Below, piece after piece: positions 55,720 through 64,000 of a stretch of DNA of 64,000 nt. The position numbers were made by a program, and so were the translations under genes. The notes under the pieces were generated by a model. That model had not been told where the DNA came from, did not search any database, and saw only the letters and a program-made list of their open reading frames with translations. Position 1 is the first letter of the stretch. Each line of letters starts with the position of its first letter. Where the stretch lies: the NCBI GenBank assembly GCA_037176725.1, contig JAZBRS010000029.1:120685001-120749000 (forward strand), written 5' to 3'. The DNA comes from Posidonia oceanica. Lineage: Eukaryota > Streptophyta > Magnoliopsida > Alismatales > Posidoniaceae.

Positions 55720-57875
55720 CTTGTCCTCGGGTGAGGATAAGTCTTTTTCCTTTCTTGCTTGCATCCTCGGGCGAGGACAAGCCTATTTCCATTTCGCATG
55801 ACTCCGCTCCGTGCGGACGGAGGCCTGCTCGCTTGCTTCCTCGGGTGAGGACAAGCTTCTTTCTTCTGCCCCTCCTGCTTTTTTCCTCAGGCGAGGACAA
55901 GCCTTTTTTCTTTTCGCGTGACTCCGCTCCGTGCGGACGGAGTCCCGCTTGCTTGTTTCCTTGGGCAAGGACAAGCCTTGCTTGGCTCTGTGCGGACAGA
56001 GCCCCTATCTGTTTCCTCGTGCGAGGATCAAACCTGCTTGCTTCCTCGGGTGAGGACAAGCCTTGCGTAGCTCTACATAGATGGACTTTCCCTGTTCCTC
56101 GGGCGAGGATCAGGCCCGCTTATTCCTTGGCCAAGGATAAGCGTATGCACGCCCTGCTTGCTTCCTCGGGCGAGGACAAGCTCTTCTCGGACCCCGTATG
56201 CTCAGAGTCCTGCCCTGTATCGTCGTGTGAGGATCAGCCCTTACGTGGCTTCGCTCTGTGCGGACGATGCCCACGCTTACCCTCCTCCTTTCTTTTCCTG
56301 CTTGTCCTCGGGCGAGGATAAGCCTTTTTCCTTTCTTGCTTGTCCTCAGGCAAGGACATGCCCTTTTCCTTTTCGCGTGACTTTGCTCCCAGCAGACGGA
56401 GTTCCGCTCGCTTGCTTCCTCGGGTGAGGACAAGCCTCTTTCTTCTTCCCTTCCTGCTTGTTTCCTCAGGCGAGGACAAGCCTTGTGCAGCTCCGCGTGG
56501 ATGGAGTTTCTCTGTTCCTCGGGCGAGGATTAGGCCCGCTTATTCCACGGCCAAGGATAAGCGTATGCGTGCCCTGCTTGCTTCCTCAGGCGAGGACAAG
56601 CTCTTCTTGGACCCCGTATGCTCGAAGTCCAGCCCTGTATCCTCGTGCGAGGATCAGCCCTTGCGTGGCTTCGTTCCGTGCGGACGATGCCCACGCTTGC
56701 CCTCCTCCTTTCTTTTCTTGCTTGTCCTCAGGCGAGGACAAGCCTTTTTCCTTTCTTGCTTGTCCTCGGGCAAGGACAAGCCTTTTTTCGTTTTCGCATG
56801 ACTCCGCTCCCTGCAGACGGAGTTCCACTCGCTTGCTTCCTTGGGCGAGGACAAGCCTCTTTCTTCTTCCCTTCCTGCTTGTTTCCTCGGGAGAGGACAA
56901 GCCTTTTTCCTTTTCTTGCTTGCTTCCTCGGGCAAGGACGAGCTCTTCTCGGACCCCGTATGCTCGGAGTCCTGCCCTATATCCTCGTGCGAGGATCAGC
57001 CCTTGCATGGCTTCACTCCGTGCGGACGATGCCCATGCTTGCCCTCCTCCTTTCTTTTCCTGCTTGTCCTCGGGCGAGGACAAGCCTTTTTCCTTTCTTG
57101 CTTGTTTCCTCAGGCGAGGACAAGCCTTTTTCTTTTCGCGTGACTCCGCTCCGTGCGAACGGAGTCCCACTCGCTTGCTTCCTTGGGCGAGGACAAGCCT
57201 CTTTCTTCTGCCCCTTCTGCTTGTTCCTCGGGCGACGACAAGCCTTTTTCCTTTTTGCGTGGCTTCCCTCCGTGCAGACGAGGTCCTGCTTGCTTGCTTC
57301 CTCGGGCGAGGACAAGCCTCTTTCTTCTTTCCCTCCTGCTTGTTTCCTCGGCCGAGGACAAGCTCCTTGGGTGACTTCGCTCCGTGTGGACGAAGTCCCC
57401 TGTCTGTCCCCTCGGGCGAGGATCAGACTGCTGCTTGCTTCCTCAGGCGAGGACAAGCCCCCCTTTGGATTTCGTCCGCACGGAATCCCTTGCTTGCTTT
57501 CTCAGGCGAGGACAAGCCTTTGCTGTCTCCGTCCGCACGAAGACCGTGCTTGCTTCCTCGGGCGAGGACGAGCTCTTCTCAGATCCCGTATGCTCGGAGT
57601 CCTGCCCTGTATCCTCGTGCGAGGATCAGCCCTTGCGTGGCCTCGCTCCGTGCGGACGATGCCCATGCTTGCCTACCCTCTTTCTTTTTCTTGCTTGCTT
57701 CCTCAGGTGAGGACAAGCTCTTCTCAGACCCCGTGTGCTCAGAGTGCTGCCCTGTATCCTCGTGCGAGGATCAGCCCTTGCGTGGCTTCGCTCCGTGCGG
57801 ACGATGCCCATGCTTGCCTGCCCCCTTTCTCTTTCTTGCTTGTTTCCTCGGGCGAGGACAAGCTACTTCTGTTTC
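55720..57875 (+). repeat. 3' UTR satellite of E: dense hairpin repeats
   Basis: More than 25 copies of the dyad CTTGTCCTCGGGCGAGGACAAG or its half CTCG(G/T)GCGAGGA lie at irregular 60-135 bp spacing, mixed with a second dyad (ctccgctccgtgcggacggag). Higher-order blocks of about 390 bp are visible ('accccgtatgctcggagtcc' at 56192, 56612, 56955, 57585 and 57730). The array shares its core dyad with the 68-bp array of D. Tandem 3' UTRs are known in Tat/Ogre elements and can seed satellites. Confidence 0.9.
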
Positions 57876-57879
57876 TCCT

Positions 57880-58304
57880 GCGGGCTGGTAGCCCTAACTG
57901 CTCGGTCGACAGCCGTCCAATTGTCTGCCCTACTTTTGCTTGTTGGGCTAGCAGCCCTAACTGCTCGGATGCCAAGCCCGTCAGTCTTGTCAGGCATTCC
58001 TTTTATGAGCTCGGACTAACCCCCGAATTCACGCATTGCATTGCAGTTTCCTTTGCATCCCTTCTGCATCAGCATTGCCTTCTTTTACTAACAGCATTGC
58101 ATGGTAAATAGCTGCATCGGCATGCATTGCATCTGTATTAGCACGCATTGCATCAGCATCAGCATTCGCATCTGCATCTGCATTGCAGCTCTAAGTTGTG
58201 TTTTCCGGTGCATCCACCAGGTGATTGACTCGCGCCTACAGTCATTTGCACTCCTGTCGGCGTCAGGTAGGGTGTCTTATCTACCATGAGCAGCGGTCTC
58301 GCTC
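57880..58304 (+). other. End of the E 3' UTR, no gene
   Basis: Two copies of the 'gggct(g/a)g(t/c)agccctaactgctcgg' dyad repeat at 57880-57985, then 'gcattgcatc' microrepeats at 58040-58190. No coding signal. Confidence 0.6.
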
Positions 58305-58317
58305 AGGGAGGGGCATC
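58305..58317 (+). other. Polypurine tract of element E
   Basis: AGGGAGGGGCATC lies directly before the 3' LTR start TGTAGACACC. The same tract precedes the C LTR. Confidence 0.85.
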
Positions 58318-58537
58318 TGTAGACACCCCATTCTGACAGCCTGGAAGTTGGGTGTTTTCTTTCGCAGGCTCGTGTGGACTCTGGAATGGCATTCTTTTTC
58401 CTAACCCATTTTCTAACCCATTTCCAAGCCTAAAACCCTACCCAAACCCTAAAAGCCTTAACCCAAGCTTTTTTACAACTTTTAAACCTTTCTAGGCCCA
58501 AGCCCAAGCCCATTTGCAGCTTTTGCCAACTGAGTGT

Positions 58538-58624
58538 GTTGGACGCTGGAATAGGCAGCGTCCAATGTTGGATGCGCCCTATGTTAGCGTCCATTATTGG
58601 AAGCCCTCTGCTTCAGCGTCCAAC
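58538..58624. repeat. Hairpin module 1 in the 3' LTR: three 29-bp units, decayed
   Basis: Same 87-bp length as 39086-39172, with arm changes such as GCGTCCAAT/GTTGGATGC and GCGTCCATT/ATTGGAAGC. Confidence 0.85.
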
Positions 58625-59310
58625 GGCTCGGTTGCAGCAGCGGCTGCTCCGCCCCCTTCGGCTCACCGCTCGTCCACTCCACCACCTCCCCGCACTTACT
58701 ACCCATCCCTCTTCCACTCCATGCCATCCACTACCTTCCAAAGCCAAGTTACAAGCCATCCCCTCCTCATCAGCACCAAAATGGCTCTCTCGGCCTTCAC
58801 TGACTTCCGCCACCCACACTTGCCACCACCCTGACCTCGCCGGCCCTCTAACAGCACCCATGCCCTCTCCTAACATTCCTCGTGGCTTCCCCACACTCAA
58901 CAGCACTTGCCACCACCTGTAATTGCCAGAATTCGGCCTGCAACCTTGCCTGCCAGCACCAGAACCCATGCCCAGCTGAACAAAACCGCAAGTTCATGCC
59001 TTTGCAGCACTCACCACACATAGCCAAGAAGGAATTCGCCACCTCTAAGAGCAAGAGTGATCTCCCCTCTCCGTTCTCGACCTGTCGCTGTCCTCTCTGG
59101 TGCTTCCAGCAGCTCGTGCGACCTCGCTGGAGTAGCCTCTACCGCGACATCTGCAGCCTGGCAAGCAAGGTGGAACCGCCGTTCCAGGCTGCCAAAAGGT
59201 AGGCTTTCCGTCTCCTAAGGTCATGCATGCCTATTAGCTTGTATCCATGCACTTTTGGATTTTTTTGAATCCTTTTGGCCATGATTTGTGGCCAGAAGAG
59301 AGTTCAGTGT

Positions 59311-59367
59311 GTTGGACGCATCAACTGGTGCGTCCAACGTTGGACGTGGCATAGGCCAACGTCCAAC
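59311..59367. repeat. Hairpin module 2 in the 3' LTR
   Basis: Units of 28 and 29 bp; the second has arms GTTGGACGT and ACGTCCAAC, changed on both sides so that pairing is kept. Confidence 0.9.
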
Positions 59368-59548
59368 ACCCTGGTTTCCTTAGCTTTTGTTCTGATGCTT
59401 TCCATGCTCTATTGTTAGCTTGTTTCTGAAGATCCATGCTGTATGCCTTCATTGCATGTCCTCTGATACTATGCCATGCCTATTTGCTTGTTCCATGCTT
59501 GCTTGAATCATCTTTGCATGCTCTAAGTTCATCTTGCTTCCTGCCTGC

Positions 59549-59606
59549 GTTGGACGCCTGGGTGAGCTGCGTCCAACGTTGGATGCTGGTTCAGCTAGCG
59601 TCCAAC
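59549..59606. repeat. Hairpin module 3 in the 3' LTR
   Basis: Two 29-bp units with the same centres as 40111-40168; one arm base differs (GTTGGATGC). Confidence 0.9.
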
Positions 59607-59931
59607 ACCTCTGTTAGCTGTAGCTTGTTGCCATGCTTGCACTATGCCTTTTTTTGATGCTTATTCATGATCCATGCTTGCGTAGAGATGTCTGGCCCCT
59701 ATGACAACCATGCTTAGGATTGTTAGCCTTTTCTTGGGTGGCATGCTTTTTTCTATAAGTCTTTTACCTATTTACTCTTATGCATATCTTTCCTCTCTTA
59801 CTTTCCATGAGTTGAATGCTTGCTGTGGATGTTTCTTTCCTGTTCTGGCATGTCGTAGTAGTTTGCATGCATATAGGTAGGGTTAAAGCTGAGCTCCCCC
59901 TTTAGTACAGGTAAGTTGGCATTCTGTAGGC

Positions 59932-59989
59932 GTTGGACGCCAGAGCCTTCAGCATCCAACGTTGGACGCTGCTGTCTCCAGCGTCTAAC
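59932..59989. repeat. Hairpin module 4 in the 3' LTR
   Basis: Two 29-bp units with the same centres as 40494-40551; the central join GCATCCAACGTTGGACGC spans 59952-59969. Confidence 0.9.
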
Positions 59990-60163
59990 GTCCCTGCTCC
60001 TCTGCATGCTTTTGGGATGCTTGCATAATGCTCTGATCTGTTTGCTTACATGTCTCCTATGTTTCCATGCATGTTTAGCTTCCTTTGCAACTGTTCTTCA
60101 GCCTTCATTAGATCATTTGCTATTTTTATGCAAGTTTTTTATGTGTGTTGTGCCTCCCAGGGC

Positions 60164-60221
60164 GTTGCACCCTGCTGGTGTAGGCGTCCAACATTGGACG
60201 CCAGCCTAGCTCGCGTCCAAC
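60164..60221. repeat. Hairpin module 5
   Basis: Two 29-bp units, the first with a decayed left arm (GTTGCACCC), centres TGCTGGTGTAG and CAGCCTAGCTC. Absent from the chimeric 5' LTR. Confidence 0.85.
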
Positions 60222-60393
60222 GTTCTGGTTGTGCCTCTGGCCTGGCACATGCTGCAGTTGATAAGTTCTTGGTTTTTTTGTGTGATCCCATGCTTGCATG
60301 TTTGCCCTATGCTCATATCCAATAGCCCAAATGCATGCTCCCATTTTCTATTTGTCTTTTGTATGCTTTTTCATTTGTTTCTCTCTAGCCTGT

Positions 60394-60451
60394 GTTAGAC
60401 GCCTGTCACTCTGGCGTCTAACCTTGGACGCCATGTTCAGGGGCGTCCAAC
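60394..60451. repeat. Hairpin module 6
   Basis: Two 29-bp units. The first has arms GTTAGACGC and GCGTCTAAC, changed at the paired position on both sides. Centres CTGTCACTCTG and CATGTTCAGGG. Confidence 0.9.
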
Positions 60452-60633
60452 ACTCTACTTGCTTTGATCTTTGATCCTAGCTTGCTCCTTGCTCTGATTC
60501 CTCCTCTAATCCTCTGTTACGTTAGCCCTGCATGTCATGCACCCATTTAGTTGCATTCATGCATCTGTATTGCATCCATATAGCTAGAATGCATTGTTTT
60601 CTAAAAACTGCATGCTGTTTGCCTCCAGCAGGT

Positions 60634-60682
60634 GTTGGACGCCAGCAATGGCAGCGTCCAACGTTGGACGCCGCTGTTGCCA
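60634..60682. repeat. Hairpin module 7, second unit truncated
   Basis: The first unit is perfect (centre CAGCAATGGCA). The second ends after its centre CGCTGTTGCCA, where the F LTR begins two bases later. Confidence 0.9.
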
Positions 60683-61010
60683 CCTGTAGTAATCCTGAAT
60701 TCTAATCGTCCATGCACGATACCAAAGTTTGCGTGCACCGACCAAAATAGGCTCACTATATGCGGCTAGATTCGAGGGAAGAAACTCGACTTGGAGACGC
60801 TGACAAAAGAAAAGAAAAGCAATGATAAGACAAAATCGGAGTCGCCACCAGGTCTATTGAATTGGGAGACAAGGAAAACCGAGGGTAAAGTATGAAAAGA
60901 CATGCTAAACTGGATGCAAGGAGAGGCAAAGGGATGCAATGCTAAGCTAAGCTATGCTATGACTCATGCCTAGGATAAAGGAAAGGTCGATGCGAGCCAA
61001 GAGAAAGGGT

Positions 61011-61062
61011 AAGGACTCCTGTTACGCACGGGGAAGGTGTTAGGCACCCCCGATACGTCCGA
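61011..61062 (-). other. Conserved LTR block, copy 4
   Basis: Same 52-bp block as at 7317, with three changes visible in the core region (GCACGGGGAAGG, CGATACGTCC). Confidence 0.75.
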
Positions 61063-61319
61063 GAGTCGGTCTTTCATAGGCAATCTAGCACTAATGCAGG
61101 GAATTGCTAGCCTAATGCCTAAATGCCATAATGCCTACCTACTATGTATTGGAAATAAACGTGTTATCTATGTGCTTAGCCACGCTACTAGTGTTCCGAA
61201 CTGGGCAGACCCTGGTTCGTGAGAACTCCTAAGCAGTAAGCATCATAGCCCTAATGCAGATGCAAGCGGTAAAACAAAACTGCAGGGAAACCAAGCAATG
61301 CAAGCGACATGCAAGCGAT

Positions 61320-61510
61320 AAAGCAAAGCTAGTGCGGAAAACGGTGTGAAAATGCGGAAAACAATGCGAGGCATGGAAAATAAGGCAAAGAGCAGAAAGC
61401 GATGCAAAGGGGTGTGGAAAACTATGCAAAGGAGCGGAAAAACGATGCAAAACATGGAAAACGATGGGAAACACAGAAAATGGTGCAAAGCGGGGTGCAA
61501 AACTAAAACA
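61320..61510. repeat. Degenerate minisatellite in the F LTR
   Basis: Irregular units on 'gcggaaaacgatgcaaa' at the position that holds the 30-bp arrays in A and E. Confidence 0.55.
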
Positions 61511-61624
61511 AAGCGTTGGGCAACAGGCATAGGGGTTGCAGCAAGCCAAAGAAGCAATAAAACGCAGAAAACGAGGAGCGGAGCAAAATCGGCGTTTTAA
61601 AATGACTGTCAGCCATCTGCAAGC

Positions 61625-61682
61625 ATTGGACGCTGGCAACACCAGCGTCTACCATTGGATACGAGCATTACTGGCGTCCAAC
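61625..61682. repeat. Hairpin module 7 equivalent in F
   Basis: Two 29-bp units with decayed arms; this is the intact version of the site where F interrupted E at 60682. Confidence 0.75.
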
Positions 61683-61863
61683 ACCTGCTGGAGGCAGACA
61701 GCATGCAGATTTTGAAAAACCATGCAATCTAGCTATATGGATGCAATAAAGATGCAAAAGTGCCGCTAAATGGGTGCATGTCATGCAGGTCTAACCTGAC
61801 AGAAGATTAGAAGAGGGATCAGAGCAGGAGGCAAGCTAGAATCAAAGATCCAAGCAAGCAGGT

Positions 61864-61921
61864 TGTTGGACGCCCCTAAGCATGGTGTCCAACGTTAGAC
61901 GCCAGAGTGACAGGCGTCTAA
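61864..61921. repeat. Hairpin module 6 equivalent in F
   Basis: Two 29-bp units; one has GTTAGACGC paired with GCGTCTAAC, as in E module 6. Confidence 0.9.
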
Positions 61922-62092
61922 CACAGGCCAGAGAGGAAAAAAGAAAAAAGCATACAAGTGATAGATGAGAATAGGGATCATGCATTTGGGGTGCTGGAGA
62001 TGAGTAGAGGGCAGACATGCAAACAAGGGAAGCATAAGAAACCAATCAGACCTTACCTGTAGCATGTGCCAGGCCAGAGGCACAACCAGGAC

Positions 62093-62150
62093 GTTGGACG
62101 CGAGCTAGGCCAGCGTCCAATGTTGGACGCCTACACTAGCAGCATACAAC
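62093..62150. repeat. Hairpin module 5 equivalent in F
   Basis: Two 29-bp units, the join reading GCGTCCAATGTTGGACGC at 62113-62130; the last right arm is decayed (GCATACAAC). Confidence 0.85.
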
Positions 62151-62322
62151 ACTCTAGGAGGCACAACACACAAACAACTCGCATGGAACATAGCAAATAA
62201 GCCAAAGAAAGCATAGAATAGTTGCAAAAGAAGCTAGGCATGCATGGTAAACACTGAAGTCATAGAAACAAGCAAGATCAGAGCATTATGCAAACTAAAA
62301 AAGGAAACAGAAGAGCAGGGCC

Positions 62323-62380
62323 GTTAGACGCAGAAGACACCAGCATCCAACGTTGGACGCTGGAGTCTCTAGCGTCCAAC
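62323..62380. repeat. Hairpin module 4 equivalent in F
   Basis: Two 29-bp units with centres AGAAGACACCA and TGGAGTCTCTA. Confidence 0.9.
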
Positions 62381-62702
62381 GCCCACAGCATGCAAGCTTA
62401 CCTGTGCTAAGGGGGAGCTCAGTTCTAAACCCCACCTATATGCATGCAAGCATACTGATGGCATGACAGAGCAAGAAAGGAGCATTCAACAAGCATTTTA
62501 GGCATGAGAGGAAATAAAAGAGAAAGCATGCATGAAAATAAAGGACAAAACTTGCAAAAAGAGCATGCAACTTAAAGAGATCTTAGCAAACCTAAGCATG
62601 GTTTCCATAGGGGCCAAGCATCTCTAAGCAAACGCAGAACATGCATAGACATCAAAAATAAGCATGGGACAAGCATGGCAGCAAATTATAGCAAACAGAG
62701 GT

Positions 62703-62760
62703 GTTGGACGCCGAGTGAACCAGCGTCCAACGTTGGACGCGGCTCACCCTCGCATCCAAC
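62703..62760. repeat. Hairpin module 3 equivalent in F
   Basis: Two 29-bp units, perfect palindromic join at 62723-62740, centres CGAGTGAACCA and GGCTCACCCTC. Confidence 0.95.
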
Positions 62761-62941
62761 GCAGGCAAGAAGCAAGATGAAATTAAATCATGCAAAAAGG
62801 CTTAGGCATGGATTAGAGCATGGATATGGGCATGGTATGACATCAGAAACGAATAATGGAGGCATGCTGCATGGATTTACCAAATAACAAGCAATATCAA
62901 GGCATGGGAAGCATTAAAACAAGGGCAAAGAAAAACAGGGT

Positions 62942-62998
62942 GTTGGACGCTACTATGGCAGGCGTCCAACGTTGGACGCACCAGATGGTGCGTCCAAC
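62942..62998. repeat. Hairpin module 2 equivalent in F
   Basis: Units of 29 and 28 bp with four perfect arms; join at 62962-62979. Confidence 0.95.
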
Positions 62999-63847
62999 AC
63001 ACTGAACTTTGCTTCAGTTAAGCGAGGCAGCCAAATCACTTGGGAACTTCAAAGAAACTAGCTAACAAGCAAAAGTGTTCGATTACAAGCATGGTGGTAT
63101 ACTTGGCACCGAAATTAGGCAGGTGGATTGCTCCACCCACCTCTTCCTCCTCATCGTCGGAAAAACCAAGCGGTGGAGGGGTATGTGCTGTGCTAAAGTG
63201 CATGGAAAGCATAGGAAAACATCACACTAACATGCATGGGCCTAAGGGGAAGAGAACCAACCTTTAGACGGCCTGGAACGGTGGAAGCTCCTTCGTCGCC
63301 GGCGCTGCGGAGGTTGCTGTAGAGCCAACTCCGGCGAGGTCCCACAAACTGCTGGAGGCACCAGAAGAGTCGGCGAAAGGTCGAGGATGGAGGTGGATGA
63401 TCCCTCTATGCTCTGGAGTCGACGAATTCTCTCCTTGCTCTGTGTGGTGACTGCTGGAATGGAGGGAAGGGGGCTGTTTTGTGCATCTGGTGCATGGGTT
63501 CGTGTGCGAGCTGCAGCTTTGGCAGAGGATTTTGCAGGTGGTTGTAGGTGGTGTCAGGGGCTTATGGGTGTGTGGGAGGCTCGAGGAATGTCAGGGTTGT
63601 GGCAGACATGTCAGATGGCCGGTGGAGCCACGGCGGTGGCTGACATGGGCGGTCGAAGGTTGTGAGGGCAGAGAGAGCAGGTTTTCGACTGAATTTGAAA
63701 TGATTGGTTCCAGAGGTAGTTACTCATCCTTGGAAGGTAGTGGATGAGCTGGAGGGCGAGAGAGGACAGGTAGTAAGTGCGGGGAGGCGGGGGACTGGAA
63801 GGCTGGTGAGCTGGAAGGGGCGGAACAGCCGCTGCTGTAGTCGAGCC

Positions 63848-63963
63848 GTTGGACGCTGGAGCAGGAGGCGTCCAACGTTGGATGCCAGCATAGGGCACGT
63901 CCAAGGTTGGACGCTGGCACAGGACGCGTCCAACGTTGGACGTTGCCTATTCCAGCGTACAAC
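63848..63963. repeat. Hairpin module 1 equivalent in F: four 29-bp units
   Basis: Four head-to-tail units (116 bp), one more than in E. Centres TGGAGCAGGAG, CAGCATAGGGC, TGGCACAGGAC and TGCCTATTCCA are all 11 bases long and all different. Confidence 0.95.
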
Positions 63964-64000
63964 ACGCTCAGTTGGCAAAAGCTGCAAATGGGCTTGGGCT

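Larger units (their letters stand above)
58318..60682 (+). mobile_element. 3' LTR of element E, cut at 60682
   Basis: Nearly identical to 38866-40708 over its first 1.83 kb, then different from it but homologous, in reverse, to F (61.6-62.15 kb). It stops inside a hairpin unit: arm GTTGGACGC and the 11-base centre are present, but the right arm is replaced by two bases and the end of another LTR. The remainder should lie to the right of F. Confidence 0.85.
60685..64000 (-). mobile_element. LTR of element F, 3.3 kb, continuing past the window
   Basis: On the plus strand it starts TGTAGTAATCC, the reverse of an LTR end like that of E (..GGATTACTACA), and reaches 'ggcaaaagctgcaaatgggcttggg' at 64000. 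That matches the E LTR about 190 bp after its start, so about 190 bp should remain. It carries the conserved block, the internal GAGTCGCC near 60840, the minisatellite and seven hairpin modules. It is an E-family LTR inserted in reverse into the E 3' LTR. Confidence 0.85.

Noticed and set aside
56458..58111. Overlapping open frames of 477 and 497 codons on the plus strand, and others on the minus strand
   Set aside because: They cross the 3' UTR satellite. Repeat units poor in stop triplets keep several frames open at once, and the peptides are shuffled copies of one repeat without a domain.

Overview
The window is plant nuclear DNA, most likely angiosperm, and consists almost entirely of nested LTR retrotransposons. 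I see no ordinary host gene, rRNA or tRNA gene, or CRISPR array. The elements look like the Tat/Ogre side of Ty3/gypsy. The evidence is a primer-binding site complementary to tRNA-Arg, very long LTRs (up to 6.26 kb), two RNase H domains in one polyprotein, a CX2HX4HX4C gag finger, a tandem-repeat 3' UTR and extra genes of the plant mobile domain (PMD) type. Species cannot be told from the sequence.

Layout. Element A (minus strand) fills 1-13272. It has a gag-protease reading frame of 1,893 codons without a stop, running off the left edge, then an untranslated leader, a tRNA-Arg primer site and a 6.26 kb LTR. A sits inside the LTR of element B (plus strand, 13273 to about 25.4 kb). B keeps a partial LTR, RNase H and integrase remnants, and a cluster of intron-containing PMD/DUF7745-like genes in antisense. 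Element C (26386-33608) is a second copy of the same family in the opposite orientation: a 3' LTR with TATA box and polypurine tract, then two antisense PMD-type genes on the plus strand. Element D (minus, about 33609 to 36.4 kb) interrupts C and contributes an LTR and 3' UTR satellites. About 36.4-38.9 kb is decayed LTR-like repeat.

Element E (plus, 38866-60682) is a whole retrotransposon: 5' LTR, a single-frame gag-pol with 28 in-frame stops and no frameshift, a DUF7745-like gene in sense downstream of pol, a 3' UTR full of hairpin repeats, a polypurine tract and a 3' LTR. The 3' LTR is cut at 60682 by a new LTR in the opposite orientation (element F, 60685 to past 64000).

Most unusual features. 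(1) The E and F LTRs carry seven dispersed modules each of a 29-bp unit: two inverted 9-bp arms (GTTGGACGC and GCGTCCAAC) around a variable centre of almost constant 11 nt, in runs of two to four. (2) The B/C family has its own 24-27 bp inverted unit (TTAGTCGCC, 9 nt, GGCGCCTAA type), repeated in the LTR U3 and again just upstream of the antisense PMD genes. (3) PMD-type cargo genes occur in both orientations relative to pol. (4) The intact A and the stop-riddled E are relatives in one window, so the decay of E can be read codon by codon.
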